From an uncultured Clostridium sp. (GTDB lineage: Bacteria > Bacillota > Clostridia > Lachnospirales > Lachnospiraceae), in assembly GCA_900542035.1 (NCBI GenBank), contig UQMJ01000012.1, positions 5,973 to 69,972 of the forward strand: 64,000 nucleotides of DNA, given 5' to 3'. Positions within the stretch are counted from its first letter, which is position 1. Every line of letters begins with the position of its first letter. A program made the translations under genes and the position numbers. Of this stretch, positions 52,229-61,390 are shown one piece after another. The notes beneath the pieces were generated by a model. It worked only from the letters and a program-made list of their open reading frames with translations, was not told the origin of the DNA and made no database searches.

Positions 52229-53911
52229 ATGACATATTTTTACAGACGCTGTACCAGGGTTCTTTCCTGGATACTTCTGTGGGTTTTTGTATTCTTAGGC
52301 GCATTTCCAATGACTTCTTTTGCCGCTCCTGCCTGGCCGGATAACGTATATATCCAGGCAGAAGGCGGTATTGTCATGGATGCTGATTCCGGCACTGTTT
52401 TGTTTGGAAAAAACATCCATGAACACTACTATCCAGCCAGTATTACAAAAATCCTGACGGCTTTAATTGTAATTGAAAACTGCGATTTGGACGAGATGGT
52501 TACCTTTTCCTATGACGCAATTTTTAACGTCGAGGAAAATTCCAGCAATATGGCTGCTTCTGTGGGCGATACCCTTACAGTCAGAGACTGCCTCTACGGA
52601 CTGATGTTAGCGTCTGCCAATGAAAGCGCCAATGCGCTGGCGGAGCACGTTGCCGGCTCTACGGAAGCTTTTGCAGAGTTAATGAACCAGAAGGCGGCAG
52701 AACTTGGCTGCCAGGACAGCCATTTTGCCAATCCCAGCGGCTTAAACGATCCCAACCACTATACTTCTGCTTATGACATGGCTTTGATTATGCAGGCCGC
52801 GCTTCAAAATGAAACTTTTGTAGAAATTGACAGCGCTCTTTACTACAAGCACGCGCCTATTAAGCAGTATCCGGATCCAGAGGATCCCCACAACGTCGTA
52901 TACGCCCATCATCAGATGCTGAAGAAAAACTCTTCTGTATACTATCCTGGCGCCTTTGCCGGAAAAACAGGTTATACGTCTCTGGCCGGCAATACTCTGG
53001 TAACTGCCGCCAAAAAGGATTCTATGACTCTGATTACCGTCGTACTAAACGGATCCCAGGTTCACTATTCGGATACGAAGAGGATGCTGGATTTTGGGTT
53101 TGAAAACTTCCAGACCTTAAAGGTTGCCGATTACGATCACACCTATACTTCTATTGAAAATGATATGAGTATTGCCGGACTTACCACCAGCGATATTTCT
53201 GTCCTTTCCCTGGATGACCGTTGTTATGTGACGCTTCCTAAAGGCGCTGATATTTCCGATGCCCAGGCAGTTTTAAATTACGATCTTGGAGAAACCGATC
53301 CGGATGATGCGATTGCCCAAATCCAATATACCTACAACGACCGTTCTATTGGATCCACTTATCTGACGATCAAGGGCATTCCCGCCAGGCAAAATTATGA
53401 TGTTCTGGATTCCATGGCTTCTGTAGACAGTGAGCACGTTCCGGTAGAAACCATTCCTCCGGAAGAAACGGCAATTGTTTCTGATCGTTCCGAATCGGAA
53501 TCTTTCCCGCTTCCAGATGCAGTCAGTATTCCGGATGAAGGGAACCTGGGATCCGTTCCGGATGATCCGGCTCTTTCCGATACGCGGATGACTGTCCCTG
53601 AAAACGCTTCTGAAAAGAAGGGATTTTTCTCCGGTTTTCATTTTCCTGATATTCCGCCTGCATTCTGGATAGGACTCGCTGCCCTTCTTGCCGTTGGAGG
53701 CCTTACAGGCGCCGCTGTCATAGCCAGAAACCATTTCAGGCAGAAAGCTGCCAGAGAGCGCCAGCTGCGCAGGGAACGGCGCATACAGCGCTTAAAAGAC
53801 ATCGGCTGTTCAGAATCTGAATTTGACATCATTATGGAGGAACGGAAACGCTCTTCCTATACGGTAAAGCACCGCCCCCGCAATCATCGCCGGAAACACC
53901 ATTTCCGCTAG
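52229..53911 (+). CDS. D-alanyl-D-alanine carboxypeptidase with a long C-terminal tail
   Basis: 560 residues from the ATG at 52229, chosen because TGGAG precedes it and the promoter lies just upstream; in-frame starts further up have no ribosome site. A signal peptide ends near SFAAPA. The penicillin-binding S11 domain has SITK (catalytic Ser), SANESAN and GKTGYTS. After the usual C-terminal beta domain come an acidic linker, one membrane helix (about 490-515) and a very basic cytoplasmic tail, more than the amphipathic anchor of normal PBP5 enzymes. It trims peptidoglycan pentapeptides. Two-component genes follow. Confidence 0.93.
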   Translation: MTYFYRRCTRVLSWILLWVFVFLGAFPMTSFAAPAWPDNVYIQAEGGIVMDADSGTVLFGKNIHEHYYPASITKILTALIVIENCDLDEMVTFSYDAIFNVEENSSNMAASVGDTLTVRDCLYGLMLASANESANALAEHVAGSTEAFAELMNQKAAELGCQDSHFANPSGLNDPNHYTSAYDMALIMQAALQNETFVEIDSALYYKHAPIKQYPDPEDPHNVVYAHHQMLKKNSSVYYPGAFAGKTGYTSLAGNTLVTAAKKDSMTLITVVLNGSQVHYSDTKRMLDFGFENFQTLKVADYDHTYTSIENDMSIAGLTTSDISVLSLDDRCYVTLPKGADISDAQAVLNYDLGETDPDDAIAQIQYTYNDRSIGSTYLTIKGIPARQNYDVLDSMASVDSEHVPVETIPPEETAIVSDRSESESFPLPDAVSIPDEGNLGSVPDDPALSDTRMTVPENASEKKGFFSGFHFPDIPPAFWIGLAALLAVGGLTGAAVIARNHFRQKAARERQLRRERRIQRLKDIGCSESEFDIIMEERKRSSYTVKHRPRNHRRKHHFR

Positions 53912-53934
53912 AGCGTTTACCAGGAGGAATTTTC

Positions 53935-54978
53935 TTGCGACGAAATATTATTATCTGCACCGGTTTTATTGCCGCCGCTACCATAATATCCAGTATCTTT
54001 TCTTATATCAGCAATAATGTCATCAACGTTTCCATGATTTACATTTTAAGCGTACTGATGATTGCCCGATATACGGACGGTTATATTTCCGGAATTGTTG
54101 CTTCTGTAATCAACACATTTTTTGTGAATTTTATGTTTACCTATCCCTATATGGAATTTAATTTCAGCCTGCAGGGATACCCGATTACCTTTTTATGTAT
54201 GCTGATAGTTTCCACTATTACCAGCGCAACAACGACCCAGCTGAAGGCTCAGGCCGCTATCTTAAACGAACGGGAAAAGCTGCTCATGGAGGCCGAAAAA
54301 GAGAAAATGAGGGCAAATCTTCTGCGGGCCGTTTCTCACGACCTGCGGACTCCTCTTACCAGCATTATTGGCACCAGTTCGACTTACCTGGAAAATTCGT
54401 CCTCTTTATCTGACGAGGAAAAGTACACGTTGATTCAAACGATTTACGACGATTCTGACTGGCTGCTGAATATGGTAGAAAACCTGCTTTCCATTACCCG
54501 TATCCGCAGCGATAACACCCAGGTTACCAAGTCCCCCGAGCCATTGGAAGAGGTTGTATCCGAGGCAGTTTTAAGGCTCCGGAAACGGCTTCCTAAGGCC
54601 TCTGTCAAGGTTCTTATTCCAGATGACTTTATTATGATTCCCATGGATGCTACCTTGATTGAGCAGGTTCTGATAAACCTTTTGGAAAATGCTTATTATC
54701 ATGGAAATCCGGATATGCCCATTCATTTAACGGCGTATACGGATGAAAAAAACGCCTGGTTCCAGGTTACGGATCATGGTTCCGGCATCCCGCCAGAGCA
54801 CCTTTCAACGATTTTTGACGGTTCCATTTATGATTCCAAAAGCACGGATTCCAGAAAAGGCATGGGGATTGGTCTTTCTATCTGTAAGACCATTATTTCT
54901 GCCCATAACGGACAGATTACCGCATCTAATACAGAAGACGGCGCCTGTTTTGCCTTTTGTTTACCTTTAGGAGGATAA
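53935..54978 (+). CDS. KdpD-like sensor kinase lacking the N-terminal KdpD domains
   Basis: 347 residues from a TTG after CAGGAGG. Four hydrophobic helices (about 5-100) form a DUF4118-like membrane unit, then HisKA with AVSHDLRTPLTSIIGTSSTY and an HATPase with NLLENAYYHG and GMGIGLSICKTII. It corresponds to the C-terminal half of KdpD; the K+-sensing KdpD and Usp domains are absent. The next gene encodes a matching regulator. Confidence 0.9.
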   Translation: MRRNIIICTGFIAAATIISSIFSYISNNVINVSMIYILSVLMIARYTDGYISGIVASVINTFFVNFMFTYPYMEFNFSLQGYPITFLCMLIVSTITSATTTQLKAQAAILNEREKLLMEAEKEKMRANLLRAVSHDLRTPLTSIIGTSSTYLENSSSLSDEEKYTLIQTIYDDSDWLLNMVENLLSITRIRSDNTQVTKSPEPLEEVVSEAVLRLRKRLPKASVKVLIPDDFIMIPMDATLIEQVLINLLENAYYHGNPDMPIHLTAYTDEKNAWFQVTDHGSGIPPEHLSTIFDGSIYDSKSTDSRKGMGIGLSICKTIISAHNGQITASNTEDGACFAFCLPLGG

Positions 54979-54985
54979 TAACACC

Positions 54986-55696
54986 ATGAATCCCAAATTG
55001 ACTGTTTTAATTATTGAAGATGAAAAAAGTATCCGGAGTTTTATCGAAACAACTTTAAATGCCAACGACTATCGGGTTCTTACTGCCGGTTCCGGCCAGG
55101 AAGGCCTGTCGTCTGCTGCCTCCAACTGCCCTGATATAATTTTGTTGGATTTAGGCCTTCCGGATATGGACGGCCTGGAAGTAATCCGTCAGATCCGCAG
55201 CTGGTCGGTTCTTCCTATCATTGTCATTTCTGCCCGTACTCAGGAGAAAGAAAAGGTGGCTGCCCTGGATGCAGGAGCAGATGATTACATCACAAAACCT
55301 TTCGGGACTTCGGAACTTCTGGCCCGTATCCGGACTGCCCTGCGCCATCAGAATCTGCAGGCCAACAGCTCCGGAAAATCTCCTGACCCTGTTTATCAGT
55401 ATGAAGGATTAACCATTGACTTTGATAAACGTCTTATTACTTTAGACGGTCAGATTATCCATTTAACGCAGATCGAATATAAGCTGGTAACCCTGCTGGC
55501 CCGCCATTCCGGAAAAGTCCTTACCTACGATTATATTATCAATCACATCTGGGGACCTTACGCAGACAGCAATAATCAGATTCTGCGTGTCAATATGGCT
55601 CATATCCGGCGTAAGCTGGAAGCCAATCCGGCAGAACCCCAGTACATTTTTACTGAGATCGGCGTTGGCTACCGGATGCAGGAAAGTCAGATATAA
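54986..55696 (+). CDS. KdpE-like response regulator
   Basis: 236 residues. Receiver with IIEDEKSIR, phosphorylated Asp in IILLDLGLPDMDG and Lys in GADDYITKPFGTSEL; winged helix with TYDYIINHIWG and ILRVNMAHIRRKLE. The receiver and output domain are of KdpE type. No kdpFABC genes lie in the window, so its target may be elsewhere or different. Confidence 0.92.
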   Translation: MNPKLTVLIIEDEKSIRSFIETTLNANDYRVLTAGSGQEGLSSAASNCPDIILLDLGLPDMDGLEVIRQIRSWSVLPIIVISARTQEKEKVAALDAGADDYITKPFGTSELLARIRTALRHQNLQANSSGKSPDPVYQYEGLTIDFDKRLITLDGQIIHLTQIEYKLVTLLARHSGKVLTYDYIINHIWGPYADSNNQILRVNMAHIRRKLEANPAEPQYIFTEIGVGYRMQESQI

Positions 55697-55740
55697 AAAA
55701 CAGGGCGGCTGCAGATTTTCGCTTTCTGCAGCCGCCCTGT
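55695..55740 (-). terminator. Exonuclease gene terminator
   Basis: A 16-bp perfect stem ACAGGGCGGCTGCAGA/TCTGCAGCCGCCCTGT with a nine-base loop; on the minus strand it is followed by TTTTT. It is also the end of the convergent response-regulator transcript. Confidence 0.85.
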
Positions 55741-55764
55741 CTGAATCTTCGCATGGCTGAATGG

Positions 55765-56745
55765 TTACTTTTTTTTCTGTGCCTGTCTTTTGGCCTTATT
55801 CCGTTCTGTTTTTTTCTTTTTTGCTTCCTCTCTCCGCAGGCTTAGGTCTTCCAGCATCTCTGTACCTGCCAGCCTTAAGGTCTTAATTACAAATACGTCT
55901 CCGCCTTCTGCTTTTTTTATCCGGATCTTTCCCCGCACATAACCATGTTCCGGACAGATTCCCAGCCCCAGTTCCAGTCGTTGATTTACCGAAAACCAAC
56001 GAATCTTTTTTCTCAGCATACGCCCGCACTGGGGGCAGATAATATCGCCTACATTCTTATCTCTCAGCGCATCTTCTTTTGTCTCAAAGGTACGGGACAC
56101 ATACTTGGTGTAGGAGGGAAATTTCAAGCATACTTCTTCCTCCCTGACAGAAGGAAGCTGATAATAGTCCATAGACAGATATTCTTTTACTTTTTCAAAT
56201 GCCATATGCCCCATTATCTTTCCTGTATAATAGGCGTCATCCAGAGCCTGGTGAAATGGCCGTTCTTCCTTTAATCCCATATCTTCTACGGCCTGATCCA
56301 GGGAAAGAACGCTTTCCCCGCCATTCAGAAGTTTATACAGTTTTTGTATATCGTAGTATAACAATGGCATGGGAAACGGATTATCCAGGTAATAAAATTC
56401 CATATTTCTCTGCAGTTCTGTCAGATCCATAGATCCCCAGGTGCAGAATCTTATATCCTGTTTTCCATTCCCGCACCAGTCTAAAAAGTTCTGGATTGCT
56501 TCTGGAAATGGCTTTCCTTCCTGCTTCAGCACTTCCAGATCCATATGGGTAACTTCTAAAATTTTATAATGGAGTTTCCGGTAAACCTGAGGTTTTACAA
56601 ACTGATGAAATGAGTCTATCTGCTCCATCCGTTCATTTAATTTTACTGCGCCGATTTCGATAATCTCAAACGGAAATCCTACTACGGCTCCTTCTTTTCC
56701 TCCAGGATTCTGATTCCATTCCAGGTCAAATACAATATAATTCAT
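55765..56745 (-). CDS. DEDDh 3'-5' exonuclease with a C-terminal zinc-ribbon-like domain
   Basis: 326 residues. The exonuclease fold has DLEWNQ (first Asp-x-Glu), a second Asp in TWGSMD, and HQALDDAYYTGKI (His and Asp of Exo III). It resembles KapD/ERI-1-type ribonucleases. The C-terminal part has CPQCGRML and GICPEHGYV, two pairs of Cys/His suited to bind zinc, and a highly basic Lys-rich tail. Single-gene transcript. Confidence 0.88.
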   Translation of the reverse strand: MNYIVFDLEWNQNPGGKEGAVVGFPFEIIEIGAVKLNERMEQIDSFHQFVKPQVYRKLHYKILEVTHMDLEVLKQEGKPFPEAIQNFLDWCGNGKQDIRFCTWGSMDLTELQRNMEFYYLDNPFPMPLLYYDIQKLYKLLNGGESVLSLDQAVEDMGLKEERPFHQALDDAYYTGKIMGHMAFEKVKEYLSMDYYQLPSVREEEVCLKFPSYTKYVSRTFETKEDALRDKNVGDIICPQCGRMLRKKIRWFSVNQRLELGLGICPEHGYVRGKIRIKKAEGGDVFVIKTLRLAGTEMLEDLSLRREEAKKKKTERNKAKRQAQKKK

Positions 56746-56831
56746 ACATCAATTCCATTTCTGTGTTTGTTGCAACTGCAAAAGCGGCCTCTGCGCCGCC
56801 AGTACGGTTAGTTTACCACAGAATCTGAATT

Positions 56832-57572
56832 CTAGCAATAATACCTGCGTTTTCCCACACTCTTTCTGCCGTATTCGATGGCCTCTGCCGGACAACGGCT
56901 GATACAGGCCATACAATGGGTACAGTCCTTTCCCCATTCCGGTTTTCCATCCTTCATCTTGATATTCTGCAAGGGGCAGATTTCTTGGCATTTCCCGCAG
57001 CCAATACAGCTGTCTTTTGCATAAAACCCATCTGCTTTCACAAATACTTTGTAAAATACTGGGTTTACCACTGTACTTAAAAATTTATCCAGTATATTGG
57101 GGTTCGGATCTGGAAATGCTTTTCCCTCTGCAATCATCTGTCCGGCTTCTTTTATGACTGGATCTGCCTTTTTTATAATAGTTGCCGCTTCCTGTTTATC
57201 CGGCGTCTGGAACATGGCAATATAATTTTCCGGCATGGTAATCCCCATGGTTCCCATGCAGAAAAAAGATTTCTCCCTGCAAAGTTTTTGTATATATCCT
57301 GCTCCATTTCCGATTCCGGAGCCGCAGTTCATAATAAACCAGACCTTTTCTACCCCTGTAAATTCTGTTTTTCTTACCCATTCTTCCACAACTCTTGGAA
57401 TTCTCCAGCCATAGGTCGGCAATACAAAAACTAATCTTCCGTCTGTCTGAATGGCCTGGGTATCTTTTGTCTTTATTTTCTCATTAATCGATACCAGCTC
57501 ATCCTTTGTAATCGATGTGATGGCGTTTGCAATGTATCTGCTGTTTCCTGTACCTGTAAAATAAAGTATCAT
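56832..57572 (-). CDS. EFR1-type flavodoxin-ferredoxin fusion protein
   Basis: 246 residues. The N-terminal flavodoxin-like part begins MILYFTGTGNSRYIA (FMN phosphate loop). The C-terminal part has two 4Fe-4S clusters, CIGCGKCQEICP and CTHCMACISRCP. Such proteins move electrons in anaerobic redox reactions; no partner is evident in the window. Confidence 0.9.
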   Translation of the reverse strand: MILYFTGTGNSRYIANAITSITKDELVSINEKIKTKDTQAIQTDGRLVFVLPTYGWRIPRVVEEWVRKTEFTGVEKVWFIMNCGSGIGNGAGYIQKLCREKSFFCMGTMGITMPENYIAMFQTPDKQEAATIIKKADPVIKEAGQMIAEGKAFPDPNPNILDKFLSTVVNPVFYKVFVKADGFYAKDSCIGCGKCQEICPLQNIKMKDGKPEWGKDCTHCMACISRCPAEAIEYGRKSVGKRRYYC

Positions 57573-57676
57573 ATCAAACTCCTCTTATCTTGCACTTTCT
57601 ATCCGGCTCTGTTAAAATGAATTATACATCAAATGGACTTTTTGTACAAAATATTATAAACCAGAGGATCTTCATT

Positions 57677-58027
57677 ATGTCAAATGAAAAAATCTATGGA
57701 ATGCTTTTCTCAAAACTATATCCTATGCTGATTGCAAAAGCAGAACGAAAAGGACGTACTAGGGCAGAAGTTGATGAAATAACCTGCTGGCTGACCGGAT
57801 ATACCGCCGGACAGCTTAGTGAACTGCTGGAGTCTGATATTACTTACGGCGATTTCTTTCGAAATGCCCCTGGATTGAATCCAAACCGGAAGCTGATAAA
57901 AGGCGCCATCTGTGGAATCCGCGTGGAACATATTGAAGAACCTCTTATGCAGGAAATCCGTTACTTAGATAAGCTTGTAGATGAACTTGCCAAAGGAAAA
58001 TCCATGGAAAAAATACTTCGAAAATAA
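57677..58027 (+). CDS. DUF2200-family protein
   Basis: 116 residues from the ATG at 57677 after AGAGGATC. It is all alpha-helical by composition, with YPMLIAKAERKGRTRAEVDEI and WLTGYTAGQL, the DUF2200 pattern, then GAICGIRVEHIEEPLMQEIRYLDKLVDELAKGK (split: GAICGIRVEHIEEP, YLDKLVDELAKGK). Function unknown. It lies divergent from the EFR1 gene. Confidence 0.85.
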   Translation: MSNEKIYGMLFSKLYPMLIAKAERKGRTRAEVDEITCWLTGYTAGQLSELLESDITYGDFFRNAPGLNPNRKLIKGAICGIRVEHIEEPLMQEIRYLDKLVDELAKGKSMEKILRK

Positions 58028-58154
58028 GTGGTGCTGCTATGAATAATCATTTTGGCCAGCAATTTGCTGCATTCAGAGCTGAACAGAATATTTTGATTAT
58101 TGAAGGAACTACATCTTCTGGCAGATGCAGTTCCTTCAACGCGGCTTTTTCATG

Positions 58155-58200
58155 CCCTGCGTCAACCTGTCTTTATGGCAGCGCGGCGCAGGGATTTTTT
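58155..58200 (+). terminator. Terminator before the TPR/SUFU gene
   Basis: Stem CCCTGCG/CGCAGGG with a 25-base loop, followed by ATTTTTT. A separate inverted repeat with a 15-bp arm and one mismatch lies just upstream at 58102-58137 without a U-run. Confidence 0.65.
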
Positions 58201-58222
58201 ATTATCTGAAAGGAGACAAGCT

Positions 58223-61200
58223 ATGAATTTACTGGAACAGTGTCAGAAATGGAATGAAAACAATGAATTTCAAAAAATTATCACTGCATTGGAAAATGTC
58301 CCTTCCGAAAAACGTACCCCTGAGATGGACAGCGAACTGGCCAGAGCATATAACAACCTGGCAAATCCCGAAGACCAGGAATTATTTATAAAAGCCATTG
58401 CATTGTTAAAACCTCATGAGGACTATTTCCAGGGCGACCACTGTTGGAATTTCCGCATGGGCTACGCCTACTATTACCTGAATCAAGAAGGCCTTGCCCT
58501 GAAATATTTTAAACAGGCACTGACTGCCCGTCCCAATGACGAGGATACTCAGACCCTGATTGACGACTGCCGCCGCCGGCTGGCTCTGCCTCTGTTTCAG
58601 ACAAACTTCCGTAAAAAAACGGAAGAAGCCTGGACTGCCTTTTCCCAGATTGAGGGAGAAATTCGAATGATTATGGATGCCGATACCCTGCAGAAACGCG
58701 GCGAAGAACTGATAGAAAAATGCGGCAAAGTATTGGAACTGGCTTTCGCTTCCCCTTCCTTTGAGCTGGGATTTAACGGAGAAAAATATGAACTGATTCT
58801 CAGCGCCGAAGGAAACCGGCCTGCTTTGTTCCCCCTTGTCTACTTCCAGCATCATGCGCCGGCAGCCGTACTGAAACACTGGGACGTCCTGGTCGGACGC
58901 CAGAACTGCGATGGTTTTAGTCTACGGTCAGGAGAAACTGAGATCCGATCCGAAGACGTGCAGGTCTGGCTCGAAAAGAATGAGGAGCGCGTTTCCCTGT
59001 TCCTATACAGTGAAAAATTGCTTCCATTGATGCAGGATGATTTAGAAAAAGCATGGTGGCTGACCTATACGCTTACCGATCAGGTTTTAGGTGAGATATC
59101 CTCCATTGCCCTCATCGATAATCTGCAACTGATGGAACAGCCCAGGGAAGGGACGTCTACTGTACTGTCTGATTTGCGTAAAACCCTTCTGGATGCGGGA
59201 TGCAGGCTTTGGGATGATGTCCAGGACTATCTGGATAACAGTTATATTGGTTATGAACGAAAGCCGGTAGAGGATCCAGACGCTGATTGGCGCTTGGATG
59301 TCTTTTCTGGTTCTACCCGTCTGCCAGTTCTGATCAATGAATATATAAACGCCGAAAGCGGTGTGATGGATGATTACCACAAGGATGGTATTGCAGCTGG
59401 CTTCCTGTGCTATCCGCTGTCTGGATTGGAAGGTGAAAATCGGGGCGAGCTTATCCTGCAGTTCCGGAACACCCTTCAAGAAGCCATCCAGAAGCACGCT
59501 GGAAGGGATGCCGTTACGTTCCTGGGAGGCGCAACCGGACTATACTATGGGTATCTGGACTTAATTGCCTGGGATCTCCCTGCCGTTCTGGATGCGGCCA
59601 GAGAATTCTTTGCAGGAACTAATCTGACCTGGGGTGGATTCCATGTATTCCGCCGTGATGTGGAAGCAGTCCGCCTATGGGAGCAGGAATATGAACCAAC
59701 CATTGACCCTGAAACCGGTTCTCTTCTCTCAAGAGAGGACATTGAAAAACTGGAGTCCTTTGATGAAGGAGTATCCGGCTATTTTGGGCAAATGCTTCAA
59801 TGGTTGGAAAGCTTTATCAGTCAGGGTGTTCAAGACGGCAGATTTACCCAGCGTCAGGCCCAGCAAGATCTTCAGATTGCTCTGTGGTACTCCTTTGCCT
59901 GCAACAATCTGGATACCTATCGTTATTATTACAAAGCCGCCCAGTGGATGAAGAACTCGGAAAAAAATGCCGGCGGCTGCGCTATGTGGTACTACCGCTA
60001 TTCCGTGGCCTTAATGTACTGCGGACACTTGGAAGAAGCGTTAGATTATGCAGAAAAAGGGATTCAGGAGGATCCTCATTATCCCTGGATCTGGCTGCAG
60101 GCCGGCAAGCTGCGCAGCCATTTCGGGGACAAATCCGGCGCTCTGAAAGCAGTTGCCCATGGCCTTGCACTGGAACCCAATGATTATGAGTTCCTGACTT
60201 TGAAAAAAGAAATTGCAGACGGAGCATCTCTGGAACAAATGGAGTACCACTGGATCAATCCAGATGCCGATCAGACCCTTCAGCAGGGACTCGATGAGGA
60301 TGCAGATGATAAACAACGTTCCATTTCCTGTATAACCGTCAGTTCAGAAGGACTGGAAGCTTTTTGGGATATCTGGGGCCCGAAACCAGAATCCTATACA
60401 CCCAATGCGCCTTTTACCCAGTTTCCTTATACGGTAAACGGTCATGTGATCGATCTGATATTTCAGATGAACGAGGGCGGAATGTCCAAGCTGCACACAG
60501 ACTGGCTGAAACGTCTAAGAGATACGCTTCAGAATGAGCTGTGGCTGGAGCGGAATCATCCCGATGGCAGAGCCGCTTATCTGGACACGGTACTAATTGG
60601 ACTGGACTACTGTATCGGTCTGCTTTATAAGTTAACGGAAAAAGAGGAATACTTTCAGATTTTCCTCAATCCAGACGGAACAGAGAAAACGGATGCGTTC
60701 TGGTCTTCGGAGGAAGCCAATGCGCCGGAACTTTATACCAGCGAAGAAATGTCTGTAATCGAACGGCATATCCAAAAAACCTTTGGGGAATTCGATCATG
60801 TATTCCACGAACTGGTGTCTCCTGATATCCATATTGATATCTGTGTAGTACCTCCTTCTGGAAACCGGAATTACTACACTCTGATTACTATGGGAATGGG
60901 CGCTTACCAGATGAATGTACCAGAAGAATTAGCCGAGTATCATTTGGAACGGTCAGAACTAGCCATTGCTCTGCCGCCGGACTGGAAGCTGGATGAAGAA
61001 TCCATGAAGGATGAACAATGGTATTGGCCAATTCGTTTGCTGAAGGTTCTGGCGCGGCTGCCACTCTCATCTGATACCTGGCTTGGATGGGGGCATACTA
61101 TAGACCACCAGAACCCTTTCTCAGAAAATACGAATCTCTGTGCTTCGATTCTGGTCGGACTTCAAAACACTGGGGAAGACAGCTATCTCTGCCAGCTCCC

Positions 61201-61369
61201 AAACGGAGAAACAGTCAACTTCTATCAGGTTATTCCACTGTACAGGGAAGAGCTGGAATATAAGCTGGAACACGGCGCTTATGCCCTGATAGAACAAATG
61301 GAAGAGGTTGATTTTATCGTTTATCCAAATCGTCCCAACAGCATAATCGAAGCAGAAATTATAGATTGA
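58223..61369 (+). CDS. Large TPR and SUFU-domain protein, probable toxin-immunity protein
   Basis: 1048 residues from the ATG at 58223 after AAAGGAG. Residues about 1-125 are TPR-like (DSELARAYNNL, CWNFRMGYAYYYL, ALKYFKQALTARPNDED). A middle part includes LKHWDVLVGRQ, a pattern of bacterial immunity-type proteins. A second TPR-like stretch lies near 590-700 (GGCAMWYYRYSVALMYCGHL, GALKAVAHGLALEPNDYEF). The C terminus (about 875-1045) matches the bacterial suppressor-of-fused domain, with DIHIDICVVPPSG, YYTLITMGMGAYQMNVPE and ELAIALPPDW. SUFU domains occur as immunity proteins in polymorphic toxin systems. No signal peptide. The 233-residue gene follows 21 bases later. Confidence 0.82.
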   Translation: MNLLEQCQKWNENNEFQKIITALENVPSEKRTPEMDSELARAYNNLANPEDQELFIKAIALLKPHEDYFQGDHCWNFRMGYAYYYLNQEGLALKYFKQALTARPNDEDTQTLIDDCRRRLALPLFQTNFRKKTEEAWTAFSQIEGEIRMIMDADTLQKRGEELIEKCGKVLELAFASPSFELGFNGEKYELILSAEGNRPALFPLVYFQHHAPAAVLKHWDVLVGRQNCDGFSLRSGETEIRSEDVQVWLEKNEERVSLFLYSEKLLPLMQDDLEKAWWLTYTLTDQVLGEISSIALIDNLQLMEQPREGTSTVLSDLRKTLLDAGCRLWDDVQDYLDNSYIGYERKPVEDPDADWRLDVFSGSTRLPVLINEYINAESGVMDDYHKDGIAAGFLCYPLSGLEGENRGELILQFRNTLQEAIQKHAGRDAVTFLGGATGLYYGYLDLIAWDLPAVLDAAREFFAGTNLTWGGFHVFRRDVEAVRLWEQEYEPTIDPETGSLLSREDIEKLESFDEGVSGYFGQMLQWLESFISQGVQDGRFTQRQAQQDLQIALWYSFACNNLDTYRYYYKAAQWMKNSEKNAGGCAMWYYRYSVALMYCGHLEEALDYAEKGIQEDPHYPWIWLQAGKLRSHFGDKSGALKAVAHGLALEPNDYEFLTLKKEIADGASLEQMEYHWINPDADQTLQQGLDEDADDKQRSISCITVSSEGLEAFWDIWGPKPESYTPNAPFTQFPYTVNGHVIDLIFQMNEGGMSKLHTDWLKRLRDTLQNELWLERNHPDGRAAYLDTVLIGLDYCIGLLYKLTEKEEYFQIFLNPDGTEKTDAFWSSEEANAPELYTSEEMSVIERHIQKTFGEFDHVFHELVSPDIHIDICVVPPSGNRNYYTLITMGMGAYQMNVPEELAEYHLERSELAIALPPDWKLDEESMKDEQWYWPIRLLKVLARLPLSSDTWLGWGHTIDHQNPFSENTNLCASILVGLQNTGEDSYLCQLPNGETVNFYQVIPLYREELEYKLEHGAYALIEQMEEVDFIVYPNRPNSIIEAEIID

Positions 61370-61390
61370 ACCAAATCAAGGAGGAATTTT

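Noticed and set aside
53273..53734. 153-codon minus-strand frame
   Set aside because: It lies fully inside the carboxypeptidase gene with no ribosome site; it is a shadow frame.
58102..58137. 15-bp inverted repeat with one mismatch as a second terminator
   Set aside because: It has no U-run after it; the terminator at 58155-58200 fits better. It may be a structural or protein-binding site.
58039..58209. 56-codon plus-strand frame between the DUF2200 and SUFU genes
   Set aside because: No ribosome site, it crosses an inverted repeat and a terminator, and the peptide resembles nothing known.
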